This document shows, one piece after another, positions 23,140-38,184 of a stretch of 64,000 nt of DNA. Position numbers and translations under genes: made by a program. Position 1 is the first letter of the stretch. Every line of letters begins with the position of its first letter. This stretch comes from Pisaster brevispinus (taxonomy: Eukaryota; Echinodermata; Asteroidea; Forcipulatida; Asteriidae): contig JAMKCF010000003.1 in the NCBI GenBank assembly GCA_023634235.1, positions 10,242,742 to 10,306,741 of the forward strand, in the 5' to 3' direction. Under the pieces are notes generated by a model that searched no databases, was not told the DNA's origin, and worked only from the letters and a program-made list of their open reading frames with translations.

Positions 23140-26100
23140 ACACTGCAAAAGAAATATAAACTAATAACAAAAAAATAGGTTAGCGGTAGCAATCCCTCCT
23201 TGGAACTTCCCTTCCTTGAAAATGCTTCTGCACGATTCAAAAATAGTGTGTTCAGTACATTGAAATTGTCATTAGATACAGATGATAACAGTTATTCATA
23301 TTGACAGTGAAAACACCATCCGACTATAAGACATGCATGAGTGATTTAGGTATTACAGTTTTGATGACAACATTTCTGCCAAAGGCGCTTAAATCTCATG
23401 TTATCAGGAACGTCTACGACACTGCATAAGATGAGTACTGATTAAGAACCAAGAGCCCCCAAGATTTCATCCGGTTTGCTCCAGTATCAATTGAAACCCC
23501 TGCCACAATTCGAGGAGGGGGGGGGGGGGTGCAAATCAAATCGTTTACACTAAATCACTAGAGGTTGATGGCAGCCACAAGCTCCAAGGCATCTCCTTGC
23601 TTTTCATCAACCGCTGCTGATTACGCTAAGATCTTCTTCTTTTTTTTGGTTCCCCTTCTTAAACTGCCGCTCAGTTATATCTGCTGGGAGAATTCCACTG
23701 AGAGTGAACATAGCGGAGCAGTGTCTTTGATATGAGCATGTTGTACAAATTTTCCTATCCTGTGCCGTAAGACTCTATGGTCATAACGGTGATTTCAAGA
23801 GAAACATTCTCCGTCGGAGGCATTCCCTCGAGATAGAGCTTAAATACTGAAGGATTCCTACCCGCAAATCATCATTTTGAATACTGGAAAGAGGAGGAAA
23901 AAACCTAGAGATGACCAAAACAAAGTATTAAGTAAAGGTGCTTGCGGGAGAAGAGGCCAACGTGAAATCACTGAAGCTGCCTCAGTAACTCACCCTCTCT
24001 TGTGGGGGGCTTTCTGGGTCATGATTACACCGGCAATCGATGGCAGCAGAAAAAGAGGTGGGGGTGGAAAAAAAGGAACAGAAATTACAGCCTGGATGCT
24101 GTAGGGGAGTCCGTAGAAAGCCTTATCATAGTTTCCACCTCCTACTCCCTGGTGGTGAACGGTAAACTGTTTATCTTGGACTGATCGATTTGCCTGAATA
24201 TGGGCATGGAAAACTGATATATGCCATGGAATTTCTTCCCTTTCTCTCTCTTCTTAATATCATCTCAGATGATGCATTGACTTCTGCGAGAGCCAATTTG
24301 CCGGAAATTTCCAAAAGTGGTAACTGGAACACGCATTACGGACTCTTTAGTCATAGTGTCCCCCCCCCCTCGCTTATTCGCTTTATCCCCTATCCGTTTT
24401 TTTGCTCTAGTTTGTCTCGGCATCTGTTTCATCTCCAGCAATTCATCGTCCTTATTTTACTTTCCGAGTCCCCAGTGGATTCCTTTTCAAAGAGAATGAA
24501 GTCATTGCCCCCTCCCCCCCCCCTTACAAACCAAGACAATATTATGACAAGCTCGTGGGAACATTCCCTCCCTCTGGCTTGACATACCATCCCAACAGAA
24601 CTCCATATAAAGTACAAGTAAGGTTAGACAACTGCTCAGTTTAATTATCCCCGTCCAGCACGGTTGCCAATCTCCATCCCAGGTCAGGCGCAGCATTTTA
24701 CCCCCAAAAACCAGCACGCAACCTAATCTAGGTTTGGCCGAGAAATTTCTAAGTGAGGAGATACCCGTGGACACTAGAGGTATGTAATACATTGAACTGA
24801 GTGCACAGGACCATCAGCTACAAGCAAGGTTCATGATGCTCCTATTATACTACACACAGCTGGTGGTGTGGGTTATTAAGGCATTTTACTGGAGTATGGC
24901 TGTGCTGCAGTGGAGTGCATCGCTATTAAGTGTGTTGATTTAAGACACAGTATTATGGTCTGAAAAGCCCATCTGTATTGATGTGGCTTGTACTCGTTTT
25001 GCTCCTGGCTTACTCGCTTTCATCCTGTTCATGTTCAGTTAAACAGTGCGCAAAACTCTTGTGTATTGCAGTCGAGTGGATCATCCTAGCACAGATTGTT
25101 TTGGACAGTCACATAGGCATTGCTCATCAGAATGCTGGGTTAGAAAGTCAGCTTATCCGGTCATGGTATCTTGTACGGCATCTCACACTGATTCGCTGAA
25201 TTCCTCTCCAGATCGATCATGCATCTACCATCTTGACTTCCTGTCTACATATGACTATGGTGACCCTTACAAGAAATCTATGTCATACCCCAATCCTCTT
25301 CCACATTCACTCACAGCGAGAAGAATAAATTAGAGCCCCACTGGAAAGCCAGGCCAATTGTGTGGGATGAGTTCAGGGTGTGTTATCAAATCTTAAAGAT
25401 TAAGGTCCTTCTCCACATTTTGGGCCCTGTCTGCCATTCTAGAGTAGTGAGCTTTCCACACGGGACCTTAAAGTATTGAATGCTGCATCAATCTAAGTCA
25501 GAACTGAGCCAAGGTTTGGGTTTGGATAAAGTACAAGCTACCATCCTTGGGAACTTCAGTATGGTTCCTTCTGACACAAGATGCTGGCAGGGTCCATGCA
25601 AGCATAAGTCAGGGCTCAAGACTGACTCCCATGTTACAATATAACCTGTTTGCCGATTTCTTGGTCTTTCGAATATCAGATTCCAACTGAATCGTCCCCC
25701 CCCCCCCCCCTAATTGCGTCACATCTCTCTAAATGAAGACCAGGTGCATCTGGAAACCTTGCCAACGATCCCGGCAGATGAACTGCTTTTGTGCTTGCGA
25801 CCCTTCTCTGTGGTTCAAGCCAATTTGTCATAACACACCTTCCCTATGTGTATGACAAATAGTGGTGACCTACGACCCGAAGACTGGTTGGGTGATTGAT
25901 GGTAGGGTCTAGCGACATCCATAAGAAATGGCTCATGGGATTCTGGTGTTTGGTAGACCATTAAAGAGAAGGCAGAGTTACTCCAAAAACTTGCAACAAT
26001 TTCATTTCAACTGGAATAAACTGTTAGTTAATGCAAACAGAAAAGGTTTTACATCGTCAAACTCAAGATTTTTTTTTTTCAGAAGCCACGTTGGATACTC

Positions 26101-27140
26101 AATGAAAAGGGGGAGCCTTGTAACAAAAGATGCTGGTAAAATAAAGCCTAAATGTGAATGTAAAAAAAATTGATCTGAAAAATAATGACAGGTCACAGGA
26201 CTTCAGGAAATAAATAATAGTGGAAATACAGTTCAAGTTGGAGAAAAGAACCGTGTGTAAAACCTATGCAGCTCTTGCAGAAATCCATTATGAGAAACAA
26301 CAATTTTGAGAAACCTTTTTTTTTTTCTTTCCATTTGTGAAATGGATCACTATTCCACCATGTGCTATTATATATACGATCTACACTCAATATCGCAAAA
26401 TATATTAAGGATGGAATTTTGTTTTGTTTTTGGATATGCCTTGAGGTGAATTCAGAGTGAAATGGACCGAGATTGAATTAAATCAAGCAGTGATGTACAG
26501 AACTGACCTTTTAGCCTATTTCCACGATATGAGCATGTTTACTATCCAGGTGAAGACATTTTACTCTCATTTGGGGTTTAGTGTGTGCACAAGCCTGTGT
26601 GGGAGTACGCTTAATTCTTCTGGGTCGCAGGGTGATTGATCAAAAGCCGCACGGATAGAGTGCATTCCTTCACAATCTTGCTTTGCGGGATTCCATCATT
26701 CCGAGCCCTCAGTGAAGGCCAGAGTCAAATTGGAAGGCGGCTTGCACAACTCGCGGGACGATGCAAGTGCACGTTCCTAACTTCTGGTTATATTTAGCAA
26801 GCCAGGCGCTTAGAAGCAGCAGGCAATTTCAATTCACTAGGTAGCGTGAAAGGCTATAGGGACGAATCATCATCGCAAAATGAAACTTAACATTTTCAAC
26901 GGCAGTTCTTCTACAGATAAGTAAGACTGCAGCTTCGCTTCTGGTTTAGTATTCCGTTTTGCTTCTGATTTGTATTAGAAAGTAAAATCATGACGAAGTG
27001 TTTAATTTAATCTTGAAAGTTGTTTCCAAATAATACCAAGTACTTTACTCTCTAGTCTGCCAGAGTAATTATACAATTACTGTATCCTACTCCTGTCTGT
27101 AGAGAAGCAAATTATGGTCCAGTCTCTACTCACAAACACT

Positions 27141-27225
27141 ACACGCAACCCAACCAGGAATCGAACCAATGCATTTTGCCGTCTGAACCCAATGAGCACA
27201 ACTCTATGCCAAGTCACTGCATATC
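27141..27225 (-). mobile_element. tRNA-like SINE fragment
   Basis: On the minus strand the B-box ggttcgattcct (27156-27167) is preceded by a degraded tRNA-like 5' half (gacttggcatagagttgtgc). It is not a functional tRNA. Confidence 0.35.
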
Positions 27226-29573
27226 AAACATGCAAAGAGCGCTCGGTGACATATCAAATTGGAATAGCTAAATCTCATTGATCACCAGTAATTTTTCCTC
27301 ATGTGTTTTGAATGTGAGACATTTAAGAACCGCGTAATATACAAACGCATTGCTGGAACTCTATAAAATGCAGAATCGAAATTTTTTTTAGGACAAGTAC
27401 ATCCAACATTTGTGTAGCTTTGTACCACTAAAGATGATAACTATCTGTGTACTTTCAAGTCTCCTTTGGTATGAGTCTAACCTCAAACTCTTTCTTGAGA
27501 CCTCTTCAATCTCGTCATCTTCAGTAGACTGATTTAGTCTCTTCTCTTCCCCCCCGTATCCTCTCCACCTCTCCTCCCCATTTAGATTTTGTTTTGTCAT
27601 GGTTCTTCTTTTTTTTAAGCATGCAAGGAAGCAGAATCTTCTTTGAGTGATGGATGGTTTCCTCAGTGCAGGGCCATGCATCTTCCTTACCACAAGCCAC
27701 CTGTCTTCATCTTTCTCGCCCGCTCCCTCCCGTTATCTCCCTTATACCGAGCCCATTTCCATCTCCGCACAGGAGGGTAACCATAGAAGCACAGCATCAG
27801 ATTTCTCAATTACGCTCCCCTTCTACACCCATGCATAAATCTTGCCCGAATCAACGCACCGATGAGTGATATCGCAGGACAAATGCCCCGTTGCTACGAC
27901 ACCTATCCTTCGCTGCACAGTTTGATTATTTCACCAGAAATGCATTATTTATCATTCCAAATTTTTCTCGGATCGTTTTCCCCCCGCTTTGATCAGAGGC
28001 CCCTTGGGCATTTATTTCTATCACTGGGACGTGCCAACGAGATTTATTTTCGGAATTTTCAAATCCCAAAGTATGGATTTACTGCCTAAGTACCTTCAAG
28101 TGCAATTTGCTTCTTAATATTTCATAGAGTTGCAAGTTTGTTGATTGATAAAATAGCAGATGGGATTTCCAAAGCTTATCTACAAATTCTTTGTAAAGTC
28201 AACATAAAATGCAGTAAATAAGCTCTTTATAGCTTGTTACAGGGCGCAATGATAAATGGGCTTACACACGCTATACGTTTGAAAACATAAACCGTAAGAC
28301 ATTTGTGAGACACTACGTCATAATTATTTCCGATTGCCGGTGCACTGATTTATCTGGATATTTAAGACTGACCTCAATTAAAACACTATTATAACAATTA
28401 TCAGACCTCGCTGTGTACTCTCAACATAGTTCTCTTATCATCCTATGATATGAAACTGTCAAACAAACAAACCGACAGGCCTATTGACCCCTGACCTCGC
28501 TTGATTGACATCTGTCCTCCAGATCGCTATAGCAACTAAAGTATGGGGTCTCTTTTCCCAGCGTGTTGCCCTGGCACACTGCCTGCACTTCACTGAGGGG
28601 TGTCGTACAGAATCACAAACGCTATCCTTACCTCTTTCAATTATTGACTTGAGCATACAGTGCTATCACCCTGTGTAAACCTGCTGATTTGTTCGGGGTG
28701 ATGGCTGTGGAGATCAGCTCCAATGATAGGGGACAGGCTGGATTTGTTTTGGTGTGTTTCATGGAGACAAGCCCCCCACACTGGTCTGTGGGAATGACAC
28801 CACGCTGGAAACACTTTAGGTGGGGGGGTTAAACTTGGGTTAGACACACAAGGGAGGAAACGATGGTCACAGCCCGCGCCGCCATCCACGCACAAGGCTT
28901 GAATCTTCATTAATGAAGCTGCCGTTATGAATTTTAAATGACCCCCCTGCACTTCTAGAAAGTCGATGAATAGTAAAGCAATGGTTTGTCATAACTTGAA
29001 TGAGTACCTGCAATAACAATTGACGGAGTCGAAGACAACACAGCTGCCTTATACTACAGTGCAGCCATTTTATTTATGCCACCACATCATAACGACCTGC
29101 AATGTGTGAAACGCGTCAAACGTCCCTTTTTTTTTCAGGGGGGGGAACAGTATATACCAAATGCGTTATTAATGATGTACTGATCTTAAATTAACTGTCT
29201 GAGTGTCCTGGCAGATGGCCACGCTGAAACAGGTGACTGTACTTTAGCATTCTTATGCAGCACCCAATGGGGGCAACGTCCACATGCTGTAGTACACTAC
29301 ACACTCAAGAGCGAGATTAAATGATGAACAGACAAGAAAAAATCTCTGACACATTTTTATTCACTGGCTGTTACTATAGCATTCATTTTTTATTATAGGT
29401 AAAGTGCACTTAGCGTCGGTGGTGTGCGCACTTGAAATATATCAAAATACCCGCTGCGTATTTGGTCCCTGCCTAATTGTTAACCACTTTACTATGGATT
29501 TGTCAGAGTTAATTGATTGGTTTGGTCTTAAAGACTACAGCATGGGTTTCCTTATTAGTTTTGACATGCATCA

Positions 29574-29590
29574 TATATATATATATATAT
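29574..29590. repeat. AT microsatellite
   Basis: A run of alternating AT. Confidence 0.8.
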
Positions 29591-31077
29591 GTGACATTTT
29601 GCTGATAGAATCTGAGGGGGTTTGATTTTGAGTATGGAAGCATGACTGAGCAGATGCTTGTAACTGGGGTTGGCTTCGTGCATATTAATCAGGGTCGAGG
29701 AAACCTTGGCATGTTGGGAGTCACACAAATCCACGTTAAGCCTCAATACAGAATCATTCACTCAGCTCTGAAGTGAATCTCACAAAACTCAAAAAACCAA
29801 TATCTAGTTCCTTATTTATTTTACTTGTTGTACAAATGTAACATTGTTCAACCTTCTAAATCAGGGCAACACTGTTATTCAAAGTTGCCGGAGACAGACA
29901 ATGTAACCATACTGAAGCTGAAAGTACTCTCCAGTTTTAATGTCTTTGTAAATTTAAATACTTTTTAAGTTTTGTCAGGTGTTTTGGGGGTTGTTTTAGC
30001 AAAGGTGCTTTACAAATCTAACTTTAATTTTTGCACTGTTTTTTCTTAGCTTGTGCAAAAGATGGGTGATTGTTTAAACTGTGCAGAGATACACCCACCC
30101 AGCCGTTTCCGTAAAATAATACAGCCACTCTGCCGTGAGGTTCTAAAAAAAATACACACAGAGACACTGTCTCCTTACTGATCAGAACTGAGCATAGCAA
30201 CCAGAAAATAACTCTAGAGGTGCCTTCCGACTGTCTCCCATCAATTACAACCCTCAGAAATTAATTCTGAATCAGTGCTGCATTGTAATATCAGATTTAA
30301 TGAAGACCACTCTCAGTCTCCAAATGGTGTTACTGTCTCACAAACGCTAAATGCCGCCCGTCACCGCCCGTCACCACCCCCCCCCTCCTCCTAACAGAAG
30401 ATTACATCACACTATCATTCAATCTACGGAATGTTGCTTCATGAATTGGAAGCGTTTTCATTAAAACAATAACAAATCGATGATTTTTATGACACATACA
30501 ATCCTCAATGCCACCAGTGTTCCCATTCTTAAAGCTGAATGCCTGTGTGGGGCAACGGCATGCCCGCGCATCAGGGTTCTTTAAGCGGACGCTGGATACC
30601 TAACACGTACCACGCCACCTGCCTGTCAATACGATGCTGTACAAACAGCGCTGTGTGATATCCACACCATACAGTTCCTCTTCTCTCTTATCCCTCCGAC
30701 CCCCCCCCCCAACCACTTTCATCTTGTGTATGGTTTCTACCATATGCCTCAAGCTCTTCTTGTCATTTCATAATTATATTGACAGGTTGTCTTTGCTGTA
30801 TTTTGGTAGGCGCAGGTCTCATCTTTCCTACGTCTCCGAGGATTGGCCGATTTGTGTCAATGAATCTACCAGGTGTGACACCAACTTGGCCAGTTAGCAA
30901 TTTCACTCTTAATGTTCCAGCATTTTGGAAGAATTTACCCCCGAAGTGATTGCGTGTAAATTGTACTCAACTGTTTTATCATTTTACTATTTCTTTATTA
31001 TCCATCTAGCAATCTTGATGGCACATGTACATGTATGTACGTTTACTTTAGGATAACAGGTGAAATGCCATTTTCCC

Positions 31078-31109
31078 CAATTTAAACATTATTCAATTTA
31101 AACATTATT
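31078..31109. repeat. 16-bp direct duplication
   Basis: The word caatttaaacattatt occurs twice in tandem. Confidence 0.85.
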
Positions 31110-34100
31110 CAACACCATATAACGAATGTGCAGTAGGGAAAGTTTCATTTCAAAACAGAAGTTGGCAAAGCTACCTGTCACAAACAAGTCTTGGCGAATC
31201 CAGTGTTATTGTTTCTTTTTCGGGAGACAAACCCTTGTTTCCCAATTTCCTATCCCGCATTATAGCCCAAGGCGCGCCCGTCTGAAACGTAAACACTGAA
31301 TATTGATAATGAGGGATCGCGTAGCGCGAGTCCCTAGAAAAACCCGCTCGCAGGACACCCTCAAATCACCCCGTGGGTACGTCACAGCTATCGTGGGGAT
31401 GATTTTACACCGAGACTCGCTAATAGGAAAAGATACGGGGGAACGCTCGCGGACAGAAATCGCTGCGTGTACAAAGAATTGATGTCGGCCAATGAGCCCA
31501 GATCTTGCGGGCTTGGAACATGAGTTGGTCATGGATAGGATTTCTGGTGACTGTAGGCTTAGTTGGACATAGACTACGGAGGGGAATTCAATACATGGTG
31601 GGCGGACTACAAAGACACTCTCCACATGCTAGGAATGAGGACTACTGGAGAACAATGAACAATGCTTCTCATTGTACTGCAAAGTCTCACTTCCATCTCC
31701 AACAGTGGGTTCGATAAGGTCTCCTTTCATTGACAGGGGCACAGGTTCTATCCGGATCGCAATAATAGGACCAGGTAGATTTCACAGTATTAATACACTG
31801 TAATCGACTCCATGTATGTAATTAAGAACCAAGGGAGCGATAACTTGCCATTAATCTACATTCTAAGTTCTCCAAAACGAAGCAACATTATGAGTCACCT
31901 AGGAAAATCACACTGCAGCACAATGATATCCTTGGTCCATGTTAGTTAATATGCACATTGCACACGTGAAAACTTTCTCAGCTATAGGATCAACATTACA
32001 TGTCAAGTTAGGCTGAGTGTCTTGAGAACTAGTTTTGAGGCCGGTTTGAATTACTTGACTTTTTAACAAATTCAATGTTGTTTGACAGACAAGCCACCCA
32101 TAGCAGTACGGTTCACATTTGTATATTTGTGTAAATGGATGATGACGGGGAAAAAAAATCGTTCACGGTGATTCCCAAACCGTGGGAATTTTTTAATACC
32201 CAGTGAAAACATGGCTTTTGTGGTATCCATTCAAAAGCAGCATTCACAAGCAGCGATCTGTAACATGCAGCTACATTCACTCCATGTTAACCAGCCCTTT
32301 TTTCTCTCTTTCTACCAGCACAACAATCGCTGAATGACTGAAGGGCCAATCCATGGCGCCTGGCTAGAATTGAACATGGAGTTAAGCCATACAAAGGAAC
32401 AGTGGCAGGGATCACCAGAAGGTCACCCATTGTGCATAATTGATGACATCATTCAAATAGAGTTTAAAGGAACGATATAACCACAGAGCTCTACATAATA
32501 GAACATTTATTGTCACCAAATAGGTGGATGCTTTTTTATTTGACCTTTTACTGGAGTGCGGGAGTTCAACTTTTCAATGTACAACAGTTCTGAGGGGTCG
32601 TGGAATCGACTGCAAATTGATTGCAAATTGACGATTTGTCTTTAATGGTTAGAGCTAAATGAGTAACAGTAATGAAAGATGGAGAAGCGAAACGCTGATG
32701 CTTATAGCTAGAGACAGATCCCTGGTCTCCTGGGAGCTGCATCATTGCCACGCCGTACAGTTGTACGTTTCACTGCATCCAATAGGCCCACTGCATAAAG
32801 CAAATTCCAGTGGGCTGAGTGCCGCAGCTCAAGCCATCCCAATAACCAGTCCTTCTTACCGAAAGCCCCCCTCCCTGAGGGGAATCCACATTTGTTTTGG
32901 AACATTCAGAGATATTGATTCCGGTGTAGTTTATTGTACGACTCGCAGACTGCCATGAAGAGAAAGGTGTGCGCCGGAAAAAAGGAAAAGTACAGCAGAG
33001 TACACGCTTTGTCTAGGTGAGCATTCTCGTGATATCAAGCAGAAATACTGCATGAACTTTGCAAATATCACGTCCATTGAGTTACTCTATTGTACCCACG
33101 TCTTAAAGAAAGTGTATCTCCTCTCATCAATAAAAAAAAAGAGAGAGATTAAAATCCTCAAGACAGCAGCGCCACTGAAAATGACTTTGACAGGAGTTGT
33201 CTCTTAATTGAGTTCTGCAGACAAACATCAAACAAGTGTAATTACGCCGAAGAGATACCAGCACAAATGTAGTGAATTTAGTTCCATCTGGATCAACAGA
33301 GATAGTGTAGCTTTAATTGTGTTACATCTCGCCTAGAATGTTTCCGCACCCCCATCGAGGGGAGAAACGGAGAAAGACACAGCACTGCTGACTATTCAAA
33401 TGGACAGTCAGGCAAGCAGTTTACAAGTCGTCGCTCTCCCAGCATCATTTGGCACCAATTATGCGTATCATGCCGCAGGTGTGTTACAGGCAGCTAAAGC
33501 CCACTGTACTTTCCAGTACCCAAGAATCTGTTTTACTCTCCCCATAGCTGAGTTCTTACCCCCTTACCCTACCCCCCCCCCCCCTTCTCCCTCATCATCA
33601 TGCATTTTCTTCTGCTCCAGTTACCAATCAGGATAGTAATCAGGATGCCATGACATAAGCTGTCCAAACCAAGCCATGCCGGCGTTTATTGCGCGGTCAC
33701 TCCAACATCTACTGCTGAGGCATTAACGGCACATTTTGTGTACGGGGGTAATATTATAACCAGCCTAGAGCATCGGGGTGCTAATATTTAGGTCAAGATG
33801 AGTGCAGATACTAGACGAAAATTTGTGATTGACAAAGAACGCATGACCGAATTCGATAGCCCGTGTTTGTTCCATCATACAGATTTAAATTTATCACATC
33901 AAGTTGTCAAGTAAATTTAGTCAGGACGTAAGATGATGGGAACAACATCACTGCATTGTAAGCGTTCACAATGGCGTAGTGTTCTTGAGGTTTTTATCTC
34001 CATTAACTTGATTTTTTTTTTCCCCCCCAGATAAACAGTGTTAATTAAACTAATGTTGCTTTGCCCACAAATCCTGACCGCATTGAAACTCCGTTTTAAT

Positions 34101-37100
34101 ATTTTAATAATTCAATATTAGGCGACGCTTCTCTCAGCACATTGTCAACTCAGGACTTTCAGGCTCAGACTTCTCCATGTTCTTTGGCTTCACATTCCTT
34201 CCTTCAACCGAAGCAAAAGTGTACTTAATCATTCCACGATTTGCAAGTCATACTTGAACATTCTCACTGGCGCTTTTTTTATTATCTCTTGTTTTCATGT
34301 TGTGGAACGTGTGCTCCATTTCAAAGTACGCTTTATTTATTAACCACAATAATGTGAGGCACATCACCTGAGGGTTAAGACACTTTACTGCAGGACTCGG
34401 AAGTGCTCTGGACACATTTTATCTAAACCAAGCACTACACACAATCAACTGTCAATCACAGTCAAGGGGGTGTGGAGAAAGAGACCCCATTCAAGTTATA
34501 TGAAAATATAAGAAAGGACGCACATCAGAGGGCATGAAAACAGGGTAAGGAAAACAAGGTTTTGACTCCCAGGTGTGAGTGCATTAGTTACTTCTCAATT
34601 CCTCTTCTCGCCTTGGTGTCTCCAACCCACTGCGCTTACCTTGGAGGAGAGTTTGCATTCAACTACAGCTTAATTCCCATTAGTATCTTCACCCACATGA
34701 AAGGAATTGAGAAACGCAGGCACCAGCCTCCTTCTTGTTTTGACGTAAGGGGGAAAAAGACAACAGTTCTTGACTGTCTCTAAAGGTTTTTAATTAACTT
34801 GGCAGTGGGAGGAGGTGAAGTAATTCTGGTTAAGGTGTCAACTTTTTGACATGGATGTTTGCTCTCTGTCTGGTTTCATGAATGTTACCCCCGTACTTTT
34901 GCCTGGTCGGTCAATGCACCAAGACCACATGGTGGTAAAGTGGAGCACAAACGCTCGTTAAAAAAAAAACCTAGGACATGTACTCTCAGATTTCAGGAGC
35001 GAAACTCCAGACATGGCAACGCCTTCAAGACGGAGCTCAGGCTGAACTGCTTAGATGTATCTCTGAGCAAGCTTGATTTCACACCGAGAATTTAAAGGCA
35101 GATGCGCTCGTCGATACACCTTGGCAGCCAAAGGTTATGGGACTAGGTCAAGGTTAATACCATGGCTGGTAACGCCGACGTACAACCAGCCATGCGGAAA
35201 ACGCACTCACACACCATTAACAAACATGTTTCTTTTTACGGATTAGTCAAAATGTTTCCCTAGCATTCGCCGCGGGGCATAAATTTTATGTCAGCGCAAT
35301 CAACTTACAGGGTTTGGATATACTATCAGGAGAAGGTACTCATTGGCTGATAAGATTATGTTATGGGGTGGCTTCTCATACTACCGGCGAGTCTGTATTG
35401 GTTTGTAAGAAAATCTAACATGAAATGAAATGGCATGACCTGGGATTAGGCTGTAAACGTTGTAAGTGGTTTAGTTACGTATTACTGAAAACACATAACC
35501 CGTTTCATGTCTCAAAAGAAAGAGAAGAAAAAAAAAAGGAAATTCTCCACGGAGTGCATATGAATTCTTTTCTGGGCATTCTCTGCAAATAAAGTAGATG
35601 TGAAACCACTCGTTTTATTCCCTGAACTCATACTGTTTTCAAAAAAGAACCATGTCAGACTGAATATGACATTTCTATTTAAAATCCAAGCACTTTAAAA
35701 TACATGAAAGCAAAAGAGTTTGCATGTTATTATTTAGGCTATTCAAAACCATTAATGGGTCAATTTAACAGTGAAAAGAAACAGTTTTTTCTTCCCCCTT
35801 GTACTGAACCTTTTAAGCCAGCAATCAATTTTTTTCACTGGGATTTGCAAAGAGAAATTGACTAAAGCAAGTCATCTCAGTGATCCATACCATGGCAAAG
35901 GTGAACCTGAAAAATGAGAAGATGATTTCCCATCGTTCACGAAAGTCAAGGAAAATGGTTACCCGTAAACGAGATGAAGAAAGAAAAAAAAATCCATCGC
36001 TGGAAACTGATGCTTTTATCGTCTGTTATCCACTCAATACATTCAGTCAATCAATCGCATGATAAAACAATAATCACAAATCCTGTACACCAGAACAATC
36101 AAGCAACTGTCTCCTTGAACAGCTTCCCAACCTCCTTGAAAACTGATCTGCTATCGCCCAAAATTGAAAAAATAAAAAACGAAAAAAAAAAAATTCCCCG
36201 CTCAATATCTTTGGAGTCATCATTGAGATTCGTTTGCTCAACACTTCCATTCAGAATATACTTGGCGATTCTCAGGAGGGGGGATAGCCGGGAGAGTGGG
36301 TTGTATAACCTGGCATCACCGTTGGATAACATTGAGCCAGGTCTAACAACCAGGTGTGAAGGAAAAGAGATTAAGCGCTAAAGAACCAAAGCATGCGGCT
36401 CTCAATTCAAGGTGTGGGTTTTTTTCTCTCTCTCTCTCTTGTTTATTTGACATGGCCGCGATAGGAAACCAATTCTTGCAGATTATGTTAATCACGATAT
36501 TCTATTTTATTGAGTGATTGGTCCCAAGGATTCAATATACGCTTACTTCTAGCCCAGGATAATACAGGATTAGGGCAGTTGGGGAGAAGCCTGGAGGCCT
36601 CGTCCACAATGAATAATTGCTAGTGTTTATTCAACAATGGCGCTGATTTGTTCAAATTAATCAGCAAGCTCATAGGGGAAGGGACCACAACTCTGTTGCC
36701 CTCAGTCATTTCATATTGAACAATATCGGGGGACTGCATGGCAATAATCAAGCCGATTCTGCCGGGAATTTGACAGCCTGAAATAAATTCTTCTGACAAA
36801 CACTCTTTCCTAGAGAAATCACCAGAGTCATGACCTGAGTTTACCGAGACTTTGAGCGTTAGTAAATATAAAAACATTCGGACAACGTCAACTCCCGTAG
36901 CCCTAGGATAGTTATAAGCACAGCATTTGTTATCAGAGAATATAGGTATCTTTGTGTCCAAAAATATACAACAACTATTGGCACAGCTAATCAGAATTGG
37001 CTTTAATCACTACGCAAAATGTCATCACATCTGACGACAAAGAAATCATCATTTCACGACACCATATTATTAATGTTCGCTAGCAGGTTTTGTTAATTAC

Positions 37101-38184
37101 CATGGATCAAATCAATATTAATCCGAGTGATGAAAACATCATCATGAAATTTTCCATGAGATCCACCCGACAACGTTCACGTTAAACTGCCGACCAAAAA
37201 GTGTAGGGCCGTTACCTTTTGATAAATTCGAAAGGTTGCCTTCACATTCATCGTATCTATGTTCATGCTTGAAGTATTGCAATGAATCGAAGATTTCCAA
37301 AAGCATGAAGGCTTTTTTCTTATGTATTAAAAAATGATAAAGAAATAAGAATTTCCTGTGGAGCTGAGGACTGGAGAGACAATATTCTGCCTTCCAGCAA
37401 TATGGGAAGTCAGGCCTTGTAACCAGTAACCATTAAGAAAAAAACCTTAATTTTACTCTTATGTCCTTCTCCTCACTGTCTCCCTTCAGACTTCGCCACA
37501 GATTTCCAAGCCCCACTGGGGTCGCCCTGCCCTATTTTCATCACACAAATTTACCAAAGTGAATTTCAGTTCGCACGTTCACTTTGGCATTTCCAGTTGT
37601 GAGTGTTCAGAATTTGATTTGCTAGAAATTATTTCAAATGTTGGAGTTGTGAACTTGTCCGATGTGTGTTGTTGACGTAAAAGCTATGCCATCAAAGGGA
37701 AGAACTCTCTCAGGTCATTTACATCCTGTACGATCACAAAGAAAAATATATCGACAAACAACAACTCTTCCTCCAAACTAAAAAAAATTAAAAAATGCTT
37801 CTTTTGTTGTCAGAATGCTTTATCTTTAATCAATGAAACGCATTTGTTTATATGCTTCAATTTAAAAGTTAAACCAACACAATTGCGCTAAGTGCAAGAG
37901 CTGGCAAGGTTTTAGATTTGTTAGTTTTGACTGATTTCCAATTTGATTTGGAATGAAGGCTTGAAGGCCAATAACCCACAGAAAGGAAACTGGTCAAATC
38001 AAACAGTCGCAAGCAAGCCCACGTCTAAGAATGCTGACACCTCACAAGCAGGTAATAGAGGGGAAAAAAAAAACCACATCTCATTTACACAAGTCTTAAC
38101 TGATGAGGCATCACCATGGTGATGGAAAAATGACCATTATGCTGGTCAGTATGGAGGATGGTGTTTGTCTCGTTCGACCTGCAG

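Larger units (their letters stand above)
19726..38184. other. Long non-coding stretch
   Basis: It contains a TIR element (20222-20521), a TIR-family fragment (22973-23139), a tRNA-like fragment (27141-27225), microsatellites (AT at 20727 and 29574, CT at 36425), a 16-bp duplication (31078-31109), a CpG-richer patch (31259-31475) and several C/G tracts. Short open frames here show no coding-like codon bias or good splice pairs. Confidence 0.5.

Noticed and set aside
26076..26115. Possible exon after tttttttttcag
   Set aside because: No donor and no codon bias; the T tract is a common homopolymer here.
31260..31625. 121-codon minus-strand ORF
   Set aside because: No family, no splice borders; the open frame is explained by local CpG-rich composition with few TA-containing stops.
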